64,000 nt of DNA from Turnera subulata (lineage: Eukaryota; Streptophyta; Magnoliopsida; Malpighiales; Passifloraceae). The translations under genes were made by a program, and so were the position numbers. The DNA is taken from the NCBI GenBank assembly GCA_028386065.3, contig JAKUCV010006766.1, positions 37,079 through 101,078 of the forward strand. Reading direction: 5' to 3'. Position 1 is the first letter of the stretch. Each line of letters begins with the position of its first letter. This document shows positions 1 to 11,649 of the stretch, piece after piece. The notes beneath the pieces are model-generated. The model searched no databases. It was given only the letters and a program-made list of their open reading frames with translations, and was not told where the DNA came from.

Positions 1-545
1 TCATAGCCTTATATAACTCTCTCCCTCTCTCTCACTCTATCTCTACACCTGACTATCTCTAGTAGCTATCACCTTCCCCGTAACGGCTAAACTGGTCTTT
101 GGTCTTTGTGTGGTTTCTTTGAGCTTTGGGTTTCTTGTTTTTTCTATTATTTGAGGGGAATTCTTGGGTTCAAGAGATTTTACCTCCCTGAAACTCCGTA
201 AGTTTCCCAGCAAAAGCAAAAGGGAAAAGATCAACCTAACTTTCATGCAAGACCTTGATGGTGATAGTTTAGTCCCTTTCAGCGGTAGCCCTCATATTTA
301 CTCCTTTTGGCATCCATTTTAGGTAGACCACCTCAAAATCTTGATCACGACAAAGAAAATCGAAAAAAACGACAAAGGCCCTCAAATCTTGATGCCCATC
401 ATCAGGGTCTTTCTCTCCACTAGCTATCCCCGCCCCTCTCTCTCTCTCTCATTTTCCAGGTCCTTTATACTATCACTTTCCCAGGGAAGAAAAGAAATTA
501 TAGATTATAACCCCATATCTTCTTCTTCGCTAATTTGTTTCAAGA
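1..545 (+). promoter_or_regulatory. SPEECHLESS-like gene promoter edge and 5' leader
   Basis: No gene is visible here other than the leader of the downstream bHLH gene. A TATATAA-like box near position 10, followed by CT-rich runs (18-50 and 430-455), suggests that transcription could start close to the window edge, leaving a leader of roughly 500 bases. Several upstream ATGs (for example at 244 and 257) start short frames. Both the TSS and any uORF effect are inference. Confidence 0.35.
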
Positions 546-3042
546 ATGAGTGATAGCTTGTCTGATTTCCTTGGAGAATCTGACCAATTCGTCGACAATA
601 CCTTGGATGGAGATGACCTCTTCTCCATCTTCGAGAGCTTGGACAGTGTAGCCGAGTTCCCGCCGGTGACCCCCTTGGATGAAGCTGTGGTGAGCTCGAA
701 AGAAACCGAAGAAACCTCCACAGGGCGGCTTAGCTCCCAGAAATCTTCATCTTCCAGTGCTTTGCAGGACTACTGCGAAGCTGATGATCAGCCCGAAGCA
801 GCGTCACCAAAACCCAAGAGACAGAAAGTTATTGCACCCTCGGCCACCACAACTTCTTCCGCGGAGGAAGGAGTAGTTAACCCAGATGGGTTGCAAAGGA
901 TGTCCCATATAACAGTCGAAAGAAACCGGAGGAAGCAAATGAACGAGCACTTGTCTGTGTTAAGGTCACTCATGCCTTGCTTTTATGTCAAAAGAGTAAG
1001 TCCTCCATGTCCTTTTATTTACCTCTTTCATGCTTATACTTAAGATATAGGCATCATTAGTTTGATGTGCTTGTAAAGGAAACAAAAGCCTCTGATATAT
1101 TTTAAGCTCTCTCCTACTATATATATTTCAACCTGAAGAGTGCTGCTTAATAGTTGAAGGTTCACTCTTCTCAGCAGCTGAAATGTTTCACTTGTTTTTC
1201 ATTTTCCCTTCTGTATCTCTTTCATGTAAATGCTTACTTGAGCTTCTTTATGCTCCCAAGTACATATCTTACAAGAAGCATCCGGTGTTTTTTGTGCCCT
1301 AGTAGAAAGCTTAGTGTTTCCACTTCCTTTTACGCTTTCAAGCATTTAAAGGATTACTTTTTTTTTTTTTTTATATGAACGATGTTCAAAGGATTAAAAT
1401 GATTACTTTGACGGCAGATAATGTAACAGTCTCTTGCAAGAATATAATTCATAGGATTGTTGGAGAGGTTCCTTGTGAGTAGTAACTCTCCATGTCTGCA
1501 CGTTTTCCAGAAGTCTGTGTCTGTTAATTTTGTCTCTGTGTGGTTTAGATGGCCCAAACGTTGTGCGTTGTGCACCACCCCCATGGCCAAAGAGTTATGA
1601 AGCAGCTTTTGTTTTCAAGCATAAAATGTTAAAAAGAGTTACTGCCTGAAGAAAAATTTATACTCTGAAATGATTCTTCTTGAAAAACAAACATATACTA
1701 ACTGACAAATGGCATTAAAAAGTAAAGTGGCATGAAATTATTTTAAATTTTGCTCATGACATGTCACCTCATCTTTTTAAGTTAAGCCTTTTAAAGATTT
1801 CTTCAAGTGTATATTGGTATTCTGAACATCTCAATTAGGAAAATTTTTATGTCTTAATTGGCAAATGTGGCTCAGGGAGACCAAGCATCAATAATTGGAG
1901 GTGTTGTTGACTACATCAATGAGTTGCAGCAAATCCTACAGTCTCTTGAGGCCAAGAAGCAGAGAAAAGTTTACACTGAAGTTCTTAGTCCCAGGCTGGT
2001 TTCAAGTCCAAGGCCATTGCCACTTAGCCCTAGAAAACCACCACTAAGTCCTAGGCTTAACTTGCCCATTAGCCCAAGAACCCCACAGCCATGTAGTCCT
2101 TACAAGCCAAGGTTGCAGCAAACTGGTGGCTACCTTTCTCCAACAATGGCGGCCAGTACTTCTCTGGAACCATCTCCAACTTCTTCTTCTTCCTCCTCCA
2201 TTAATGACAACAACATTGTTAACGAACTCGTTGCAAATTCTAAGTCAGCCATAGCTGATGTGGAGGTTAAGTTCTCTGGCCCAAACCTTCTACTCAAGAC
2301 AGTATCTCCTCGGATCCCAGGCCAAGCTGTGAAAATAATCTCTGCCCTTGAAGACCTCTCGCTCGAGATTCTTAACGTCAACATTAACACTGTGGACGAA
2401 ACCATGCTCAATTCTTTCACTATCAAGGTAATTTTTATCAACTTTTATCGACTATGTTTGGCTCTCTTTTGTTTTTGTTGTACCAAGGAAAAAAAAAAGA
2501 AGAAAGTTCTTCTCTGAAGTTAAATGAAAATGGTTATATGTTTAATGGCACAATTCATCATATTACTATATATCTTATTTTCATGCACGTGAATTGCTGT
2601 GGTCTTTTATTTCCTCTACATGTAATCTTATTTGGGTTTTTAAAAGAAAATGTCTGATTCGGGTATATTATTATTTTGCCATCGGAAAGGGACATGATAA
2701 AGCACTGATATAATTGTAGGAAAAGCTTTGAGTAATGCACACCATTAATTTGTTAAAAAAAAAAACAATTGATTGCAATTGTCAGTTAGCATGTTTTGGT
2801 GTTCCTGACATTTTGCCAATTTGGTACTCATATGATAAATTCATCATAGATGAGACTGTATATTTTAGTATGACTGAGGATGTAGATAATGGTAGTTTGT
2901 GATTTAGTGCGTCTTCATTGAGGTTTTATTAATTGTTGTTCTAATTAAGAGTTTGTTTTTTTGCTGCTCTAAACAGATTGGAATTGAATGCCAGCTTAGT
3001 GCTGAGGAACTTGCGCAACAAATCCAGCAAACTTTCTGTTAA
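546..3042 (+). CDS. SPCH: SPEECHLESS-like bHLH transcription factor
   Basis: Three exons (546-995, 1876-2427, 2977-3042) join in phase 0 into 355 residues, close to the roughly 364 of Arabidopsis SPCH. The basic region (about 119-139) has the SPCH/MUTE/FAMA-type motif [16 protein letters not shown]. The helix-loop-helix runs to about 178, with the intron between KR and GDQAS. Residues 188-226 hold a dense run of Ser-Pro sites (six SP, five of them SPR-like or SPY), which is the MAPK-target domain that separates SPCH from MUTE and FAMA. The C-terminal 80 residues form the conserved ACT-like/SMF dimerisation domain. By family knowledge it starts the stomatal lineage as a heterodimer with ICE1/SCRM, is phosphorylated by MPK3/6, and acts in the nucleus. 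An AATAAA lies at 3153, about 110 bases after the stop. Confidence 0.93.
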
Positions 3043-5770
3043 GACCATTTCAGTCCTTTTTGGTAAAGACTTGTCCATTTCAGTCCTCATCAAGTCCATA
3101 AGCACCTAACACACCCTTTTTCGTTATATATAATATCCCTACAAGATGTACTAATAAAGTACAGTGACGCATGATGACCAGCATTCCTATTTAACCAATG
3201 GAATTTTAGATCAGTCATGACTCGTGGTAGCTATCTCAGGTATAACCATTTGTGATTGAACATTATGGATTTCTTACGCTTTTATTCCATTAAATGTACG
3301 AATTTGAGGTTCTATATATGTCATGTTTCCCCTTACATCTACATCTTTTCTCCTAGTATTCTCGTGGGACATATGTTTTGAGGCTAGCAAATAGGTTTTC
3401 GTGGTTGAGGCAACTTTGGAATTCATAGAGCAACAACATTTTCCTTTTAAGAAAAGCTATTGTATTAATTTGGACACATCTTTATACGTATATAATAACC
3501 ATAACAGTTAAAAATTCTGACTCAATGTGTCTTGAAAACATAGTATGTAGATCACGATTCAAAACTTGTCTTAATTTGCAACAACATTAAAACTTTTTTT
3601 ATCACCTGGAAACTAAAAAGGAACTAAGACACATATCTCTTCAATTTGCAAATGATTAGAATAAAACGTAGGGATAAAGCACACTCATGCATGCTCGAAA
3701 TGTGGCAACATCCGTTTGGCGCCTCTGGCTATGCATAACAGTATTAAGTAGTGATAGGTCGCCTCATTAATTGCGGCAAAAAAGAAAAGAAAAAAAGAAC
3801 AGAGAGGGAAGAGATTCTGATTCTTGCTCTTCTCCATCCAGATGTCCCCCATCTAAATTCAAGCATATAGTATACTAGTATCAGCTAAGAACTGTAACTT
3901 CTGGAATCTCAATTAATTAGTTATGGCCTTAAAGAACCTTTAAGATGTAAGATATGCATGCCCATTTGTGGCATACGATTTTGTCAATATTCTTATTGTC
4001 CAGCTACTTAACCTTAGCGTGGGCGTGTTCTATACTTCAAACTGCTCTAAGTTAATAGAATTGTAATTATTCCCTTGGTATTGGTTGAGGCCCCAAGACC
4101 AGTTTTGGGTTTACTACTCTAACATCCTCCCTCAAGTAAAAGCCTTTTGAGCTTGAAACTTGCACAGGCCCGTCTTTGTGCTTTTTAATTCAACAAGGAA
4201 GGAGGCGTGGGGATTCGAACACGCGACCGTTTGGTCATTATGGCTCCGCTACCATGTCAAGTGACCATCTCAACCAAAAGCTTAAGCTGATGGTTGAGGC
4301 CTCAAGACCGGTTTTGGGTTTACTACTCTAACACTAATCATTGAAGAATTAACCTATAATTTCCCATACTACAAATGGCTTAATTACTCAAACTTAATTC
4401 CACGAGAATGCATGCACACAACCTTGATTTATATATTTGCCGTACAAAAAGAATTGAATTAGCGCCTACTGCTACCTGTAGCCTCTTCCCCACCTAATTC
4501 TGTAATGGGAAAACTGTATATTGCAGATTATTGATTAACTAGACCAGGCCTAAAGAACCTCTTGTTCATCCGTAGTTGTATGGACCAACTGGGTCGAATT
4601 TACTTGCAAAATTTTAGATGTCAAGAGGATAACATTTTTTTGAGAGAAAGAAAACATTAATTGATGGACCCCTAAACTAATTAGGATTAGCTTATTTACT
4701 GTTTTCAATTGATATAACAGTATATTCGGTGAGTTAATTTAAAGTCAACCCGTCACAATACATCAAGTTTCGTAGAGTTCCACTTGAAGGGTATTGAAGA
4801 TTGATTTTGAAGAGAAGGTAATGGTCCCCCTTATTTATAAAATAATACCTGATAGATATGGATCGCAGGAAAGAAGCAGCGAAGGAGAGCATGAATCTCT
4901 TAATGAGGCCTGGGCCAGTGAAAATTATTTTTCATGTAGGATTCAGAGAAAGGAGATACTGTTGTTTGGTTCCTTTTAAACAAAACAATGAAATGCAGTA
5001 ATGTCATGATGTCAAGCTCCCCCCAAGAAAAGGAAGAAAAATGAAAAAAAAAAAAAGCTCATTAAGGTTGGTGGGTCTAATAATTTGTAAATGGGTTCAT
5101 CAAGTGGGCAACTGGGATCATAAATTGTTAGGTGATTTTTTTTAAAAAAAAAGGAAGAATTATGGCATATGGAATTATGGATTCATGAAATACATAATAT
5201 ATATTTAATTATTTATGGCCTCTAGAAGAATGAAAAAGCGGGCCTGAGCCTTCTGCAAATATCATATTGGGCTGCTCTATGCTTTTTAAAACATCTTGGG
5301 TTTCATAACGGTCCAAACTCAGTGGGGAGAGACCACGTGAACCAGCAGTGGTTTTTAACTGTTTAATGTCCTTTTGATTGTTTCTTTTATTGGGCTCGTG
5401 AATTACGAGTTTTTCATCATGGGGGGAATAGTAATGGATCCTCGGCCCAGTTTCAGCCAGTTTATTGGGAATATCTTTGCTGTTAAAAGTCAAAAGTCAA
5501 GAGAAAAGGTACTTAAAACAGCATTTCCTTGAAGGAATTTTTTTATTGCCAACAAAATTTTAACTACAAACAGACCATACTAGATCAAGACCTATTACAT
5601 CAATATATGAAAAGCAAGCAAAATTAATTAATATGGTTAACATGGCAAAAACTTTATGACTTTTTGTCACAAATATATTATATGATGTTTCCTCACAGCC
5701 TACTATCACACCCCAAGCTGCTAGTTAAAGCTATCTTCACGTTATTTAATGATTCCTGGCCCGGCTTGTT
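3043..5770. other. Intergenic region between SPCH and the WRKY gene (3' ends face each other)
   Basis: AT-rich DNA between two convergent genes. I see the SPCH 3' UTR, a TRIM element at 4083-4333 (listed separately), and a candidate AATAAA for the WRKY gene on the minus strand (5542-5547). Open frames at 4794-4979 (+) and 5209-5493 (-) have no recognisable domain and no splice or codon support. Confidence 0.6.
4083..4333 (-). mobile_element. TRIM (miniature LTR retrotransposon), degenerate
   Basis: Read on the minus strand, a 79-base LTR (4333 to 4255) starts TGTTAGAGTAGTAAACCC and ends CTTGACA. It is followed by a PBS-like TGGTAGCGGAGCC at 4254-4242, close to the tRNA-Met-type primer site TGGTATCAGAGCC. 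A short internal region of about 120 bases follows, then a purine-rich tract (TTGAGGGAGGA), then a second copy of the LTR start (4124 to 4083) that diverges after about 42 bases. The LTR-PBS-PPT-LTR order in about 250 bases and the lack of coding are what define TRIMs. The second LTR is truncated and the PBS has drifted, so this is an old copy. No target duplication can be checked because one end is lost. Confidence 0.72.
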
Positions 5771-7311
5771 CTAGTGAAGGAATCCTGGATTGTCAAAGGT
5801 GAAGTTTGGATCGAACTCTACATTCCCAAATGGGAAGTCATTAATACCAATCGATGGGGAGTTAGTAGCTGAAGTAGCCGCAGAGATTATGTGATGATGA
5901 CCAGTAGCCTCAGGAATCTGTAGATTCTGGTTGGGTGATCCATAGTTATAATGGTGATGAAGTACCCCACTTGAAGAAGCTGAAAAATAGCTCGTGGAGG
6001 CAGAAGAAGGCGGCATGAAGGCCGATGGAGAGAAACTTTCCATGAAAGTAGTGGCAGTACTGTCCACCATTGGAGGAGAAATGACCCGGTTTTGATCTGC
6101 GGATGTTGAAGGGAAGTGGAAGGGTGGGAATTGTAGCTCGGTTTGATGAGAATCCAGGTCTTGGGTTATGACTTTAAGGTCTCTGCGGAAGGTAGAGAGG
6201 AGTTCTTGTGAAGGGAGTTTGTTTTCTTGGAGGGTTTGCTGGTGCTGATGTTGTTGGTAGAAATGGTGGGGATCTATGTTAATGTTAGTGTTCTGTTCTT
6301 GATTTTCAGATGGTTGTCGGGTCTGAGGGAGAATTTCGGGGGCTTGGCTGCAAGTATGCTTTCCACGGTATGTAATGTCGAAGATTGTTGGATCTTCATC
6401 GGATCTTTGAACTTGTTTTGTAGCCAAGCAACCTTGAACATTTCGATGGGTGCATCTATAGTAGCCTCTGCATTTACATAAAAACACCCTTGTTAGGTAC
6501 CCTCTTCTTTTTGAACAAGTCACAATTTTCCACGTAAGCTGGGATATAAGGAAAGTTGTTCCTAGTAGGTGGGAATGCAAAGTGGAGAATTCTACGATTT
6601 AAGGCGCATCAAATCCTGAGGTCCAAAAATTGGATGCTTCTTTAACGAAGGAAAAATTAAGGCCAAGACAGTAGACTTTGACAAAGACAATTAGACAAAT
6701 TAATACCCCCACATTGCATACCTTGGATGTTTGGCCCCAAGAATATCTTTCTGCCCGTACTTTCTCCAACTAAACCCATCATCAAGAGGCCCTTCTAGTC
6801 CCATTCCAGGATTAACTCGCACTTGTTTTGTCCACCTGGGCATGCAATTCCTGCGCAGCACCAAACAATCCAAACATACCCACCTTAAAATTTAGGTAGA
6901 CAGAGTAATTGTAGCTCTCACTAATTAGACAGGCAATAGTTAAACATATGCTCTAAGCTATATATAGATGTTATATAATTACCTCTTTTTAGTGGCATCT
7001 CTATACTCAGTGTCCTTGAGGTCACGATCAGAGTCCTCACTCCTTGGACTGCCGTTTAATGAAGATGGAGATTCAGACATTCCAATGCCAACTCCTGCGT
7101 TGTGTGTCTGATGATCAACCATTGAGCTGCTCGAACTTAGCATCGAAAGTACCTTCTGGTATGAATCTTGAATCTTTTGGACCAACATTTCTCGGGCTTC
7201 TCTTGAAGAAGATGGCGAGTTGAGATGGAGTTGGAGCTGCTTTGCTAGCTCCATCCCAAGTTTTAGTTCATGTATCAGATTCTTTTGCTCCCAATCTCCC
7301 ATTTTCGCCAT
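5771..7311 (-). CDS. Group III WRKY transcription factor (WRKY41/53-like)
   Basis: Three exons on the minus strand (7311-6983, 6850-6722, 6467-5771; both introns in phase 2) give 384 residues. WRKYGQK lies at about 138-144, and the second intron sits at the PR|GYYRC position typical of WRKY genes. The zinc finger is C-X7-C-X23-H-X-C (C158, C166, H190, C192), which defines group III. The text before it (RWTKQVRVNPG) and after it (GCLATKQVQRSDEDPT) matches the WRKY30/41/46/53 clade. That clade binds W-boxes and acts in defence, senescence and salicylate responses. The residue before the conserved PR is H (AKHPR), where F or Y is commoner. The C-terminal half is rich in Ser, His and Asn, as expected of an activation region. 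A TTTGACC W-box lies upstream (about 7650-7656), fitting auto- or cross-regulation. The exact paralogue cannot be told from sequence alone. Confidence 0.93.
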
Positions 7312-10300
7312 CTATGATCAGCAGCAAAGAAGAGTTTTAGCTCATCTTCCACTTTGAGCAGACGTTTATAATATCATTAAAGAGTAAGGACATGGATATA
7401 TATAACTAGTAGAAGATGTTTGAGTTTGGTAATTATGTTGAAGGGAAGTGATTAATAAAATGAAGACGGCCAAAAAGCAGTCTTGCAAGAGCTAATAGGT
7501 TATTAGAGTTTCTTGGGTTTTGTAGTGGCTAGTGATCAATTAAGGCCAAAAGCTGATGAAGAGGAGGGAAGCTACGGGGTTTGGGATATAAAGGAAGCCT
7601 TGATTAATTGGAGGAAGGGAAAAGCAAAGTATATTTGAGGGGGGAGACCTTTGACCGAGGAAAAATGTTATGCGTTGGCTCTTCTTCATTAGTTTAAGAC
7701 CGGTCTTTGGTCCTACGATTCAAAGAATATGGAAAGTCTAATTTGCTGACCATTTCTTGTTCGAGTAATCTATGAGTTTACTTTAGTTCTTGTTTCTTTT
7801 TGAGGTCATAGGAATCATCATGTAATTAAGGAAATCTTTCTAGAAAAGATCCTTGCAAAATAGAATCTCACAGCAATGACAAGGCATGCGTTTGATCAAA
7901 AATAGAATTACAAAATATGATACGGCATGTACGTGCATTCACTTTTTTTTTCCTTTTCTTATCTTCTGCTCCATTAAAATAGAAACTTTGTTCATGAAAG
8001 CTATGGTGAATTCATTACAATTAACGATTATGTATATTGACATATCTAGAGCTGCCGTTTTGAAGTTTATCTTGTAAGGATAAATAGAAATTGCTATAGC
8101 ATTGGACCAAACTAAGTTACAAAAGAAATATTATGTGGCACCAATTAGTGTATGTGAAATTTACTGTATATTACCAACGACCTTTAAATTCTAGGCAACT
8201 TAATGTTTGATGACTTTACCGTGTGTTAGGATAGGATAGGAAGCTAAAAGCAGCGGATTTTGTTGTAAGATTCATAATAAAACCCCTACAGATAAAACCC
8301 AACTGTATGTGAAAGTTGGAAATAAGTGGAAGGGGATTAAGAATAACATGTAAGTTATTTTTTTTTTAAGAAAAGGATAATATATAAGAAGTGACCAAGA
8401 ATCTTCTGAGGAATGAGAACTACTGATTTAGTAATTTCCCGCGTTTGGTATATTTGATACTGATAGGCCATGACTTAAACCTGACGTTGATATTTCGAAA
8501 CTACGCTTACGTGTATTTTCCAGTAGTGTTCTTGGTTTTTCTTTGTTTTGAATTTGAATATTTGATGATGTGAGGTGTAATTTACTACGTCCATCCAATC
8601 TGTCCCCCCTTAGAGTGCTGGTCATGACAATGAAAACCAGAAAGAAAAATACGAATTAATTACCTAAGATGGAAAATACGTGTTTGTGTTGTTGTAATTT
8701 TATAAGAAAACATAACCGATGTCTCAGACCCTAATCTAGTCTTCGTGTATGTAGAAAATACTCATTGAGAAACATATCCATCACGATGAGGTGTGCAATT
8801 GGAGTCGAATGCGAATAAGTCAGAGCAATGCTGCAAATATTGGACTTCAAAAAAAAAAAATGAAAACATCACACACAATTGAGCCAAACACTTGTTATAA
8901 CACTGGCCAGACCGGATGGATCAAAGATCAAAATTTGTGTGGACACAAAAACTCTTTAATTCCCATCTAGAAAACTGTAGAAAAGGGACGTGTTAATCGC
9001 TATTCAGATATGACAAATTAAGAGACTGTACGTATTGCGGAAAGATGAAGATATTAATTGATAAAAATTCCGAGTTTAGAAAAAAAAACTGATACAAATG
9101 CTAATCAGCGAGTATATCATGATCCCTCTGAATTTTATATCATTGATCGTTCGTCGAGCCAGTGCATTGGCTTTCTGTTGGCCCCCAAAAAAATTTACAT
9201 TCTTACAAACAATTACTATATTTTTCTTATATTAGAACAATATTTCAAACTAATAGTCGGTATTAATCTCTTTCTGTAAATTAATATCTTTTCTAGTTCA
9301 TAGAAAATGCAAGGTAAATTTGAGAAAAGCTAAGGTGATAATTGGACACACATTAATTAGCACTTTTTATGTTTTTTTTTCTATCAAAGTCCTCTCAACA
9401 CGTTTTGGACCAATTCAAGTTCAATGATTTGCATGAAAAGTGGTGGACTGGACCGGAGGGGACATGCATCTTTTCTGCGAATTGAAGAAGAAGTGAAGCA
9501 AAAAGGGCAGTATAAGTAATTAATTGCCACCCCAAAACCAAAACAAGCAGCAAAAAGTACATTGAAACAGAAGGAGAAGAAGAAGAAGAAGAAGAAAAGT
9601 TGATTAGGAGCCGCAAAATTGAGAGACCACCAGAAGCTTTTCTAGCCGTTCTTGCACGTCGGTTCTTATAAAGCAAACCCGATGGACCCAATATTGTGGA
9701 CCAGCGTGTGCCGTGTGGGCACCGAGACGACCGGTTTATTTCCACTTTTTCTTGAACCGGTTTTGAACCTTTGCTCGGATCAACCCTGGACTGGGTCAAA
9801 TGTACGGGTTTGATTTATCCGTGTTAAATGATAATTTTATGAAGGGTAAAAACAAGAAAGTTACCCTGCTATAATTCTGCACATAAGAAGGATGAATTTA
9901 CAAACGATGTCGTTGAGTTCGATCCCCCACCTTAGTTTTACAATATTGGAATGACTCCTTTCAAGTCTAGCAATATTCAATTCCAATTTATCGATTTTTA
10001 TGGGTTTCGATCGATAAATGAAGTTCTTTTTACTTTCTTTTTAGTTTTTCATCAAGTATCTGCAACTTTGTTTGTTTTTTATTTTGATGATCATATCAAA
10101 TGATCTATAATCTTAGTAATTGTTTGTTTATTCTCCTCTAAATCTGTTTGCTATTCCTTTTTTTTGAACTATCTAAATCTGTTTGCTATGTACGGGATAG
10201 TACATAATTTGCATCAAATAACGTTTTTTTATTTCCAAAAAAATCAAATAATTGAAGCTTCTCAAAAAAAAAATGGTAGTTATTCTTTATTCTTACCATG

Positions 10301-10820
10301 ACTTCTGTTATGCTATGCACTAGAATATGTGCCAAGAAAATAGTATTTTAAAAAATTCAAATTCCCCCAATTACCAAACGTTGAGGAAATCACCTATCCA
10401 CTCAAATTCCAGCGAAATAAAATCAGCAACCATTATTATTTTTTTTCAACCTGTACTATTAAAACAAAAATCATTATTATTATTGTCGACAACCTCGCCA
10501 AGTAGCTCCTGGAACATGTAATAGGAATAAATAAAAGCAAAATCCCGAATTATTTCCTCTTGACAGCTTATTATCCATCACCCACACATTAATTATTATT
10601 ATTATTATTTTTTTTTTATGAACACCCACACATTAATTAGTTCTTCAAATTCGGAATTTTCACAATTTAAACGGCTGCAATTAGGAAACGTAGGGATAAC
10701 CCATACCACACCACCACTCCTTGGGTCCCCTAGGCGGGGTAACAAGTGTGTGATGATACCTGTGCACCACCTTTTTTTTTTTTCATTTTTCTTATAATTA
10801 ATATCTAAGACCCAATGGGT
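7312..10820. other. Intergenic region between divergent WRKY and SIG5 genes
   Basis: AT-rich with many A/T homopolymers. The WRKY promoter occupies the left end, with a W-box at 7650-7656. A GAA microsatellite lies at 9571-9598 and an ATT microsatellite at about 10589-10608. A tRNA-like box B remnant (GTTGAGTTCGATCCC near 9915) suggests a decayed SINE. Open frames at 8428-8625 (-), 9058-9279 (+) and 9395-9799 (-) show no domain, and the last is built around the microsatellite. I see no further gene. Confidence 0.55.
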
Positions 10821-11649
10821 ACCAACCACGTGTGCAAAATATTATCCACAAACTCAGCACCACAAAATATCTACTTTGCCACTCCAAAACCCGCCACGCA
10901 TCACCAAGGCAGAAGTAGATAACATTTCCTGCCTCACCGCCGGCCACGTCACCACTTACCCTCCACGTCACTGTCCCACCAGCACATTTTGTGTGGATTC
11001 CTCACCGTAGATTAAGAAAGATCTCTGTTACTAGCCGTTGATGAGTCAGAGAAAATAACCAGTGGACACCGTAAATTACGTATTTTTTATGAGTTATAAC
11101 TCTTCTGTGCCTTAAAAAGGCTGGGAATATTTTATTCCAGTTTAGAGATTCTGCGTTGTGTGTCTCTCAACAACTGAACTGCAAGTTCTTGGATACTAGG
11201 ATTTCTTTGTAACTCCTACAGAATCTAGCAGGTAAGAGAGCTTCTCTGTGTTAGATTATCAAGTGATATTGTTGATTCTTCTGATTGATGGCACGTTCAT
11301 TACATACAATCTTGTTAGAAGTAGAACACACTAGGCCTTAAACTGTGTTTTGTTTTATGTTGTCATTGATCTTATTTATGTCTCTATGAGGCTTTTCATG
11401 ATAGTTTACTGCTAAGCTTCAGTTTGATCCCTTGTGAGGTTGAATTTACCGATCCTGTTTCTTGAGTAGTAAACATAATTTAAGTGCTGCTCTCTACCTT
11501 CATTGGAATTGTTAGTAAGTGTTCTTTAGCTTGTGTGGAAATTATGGTAGAATTGAGCTCTTACAGCATCTGGGGCATCAATACTTGCAGTGTCTTGTGC
11601 AGTGGGTGATTTTATCTGGACATTTAGTCTATTTCACAGTGAAGTTGGC
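10821..11649 (+). promoter_or_regulatory. SIG5 promoter and leader: G-box/ACGT cluster and 5' UTR intron
   Basis: A CACGTG G-box (10827-10832, in an ABRE-like CCACGTGT context) and two CCACGTCA elements (10944-10951, 10963-10970) lie 680-820 bases before the start codon. A GATGAGTCA element follows near 11040. GCAG|GTAAGA at 11231/11232 is a good donor, and the TTGCAG at 11590 or the GTGCAG at 11602 is a good acceptor, giving a 5' UTR intron of about 360 bases. ACGT elements are bound by bZIPs such as HY5 and ABF factors, and Arabidopsis SIG5 is known to respond to blue light and stress. Binding here is inference. Confidence 0.5.

Noticed and set aside
4201..4260. tRNA-like box B (TTCGAA) and TRIM PBS read as a tRNA gene
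   Set aside because: No cloverleaf can be drawn; it is explained by the TRIM element.
5209..5493. 94-codon minus-strand ORF between SPCH and WRKY
   Set aside because: No domain or gene context; it lies downstream of the WRKY 3' end.
9395..9799. 134-codon minus-strand ORF
   Set aside because: Its core is a poly-Ser run from a GAA microsatellite; no domain is seen.
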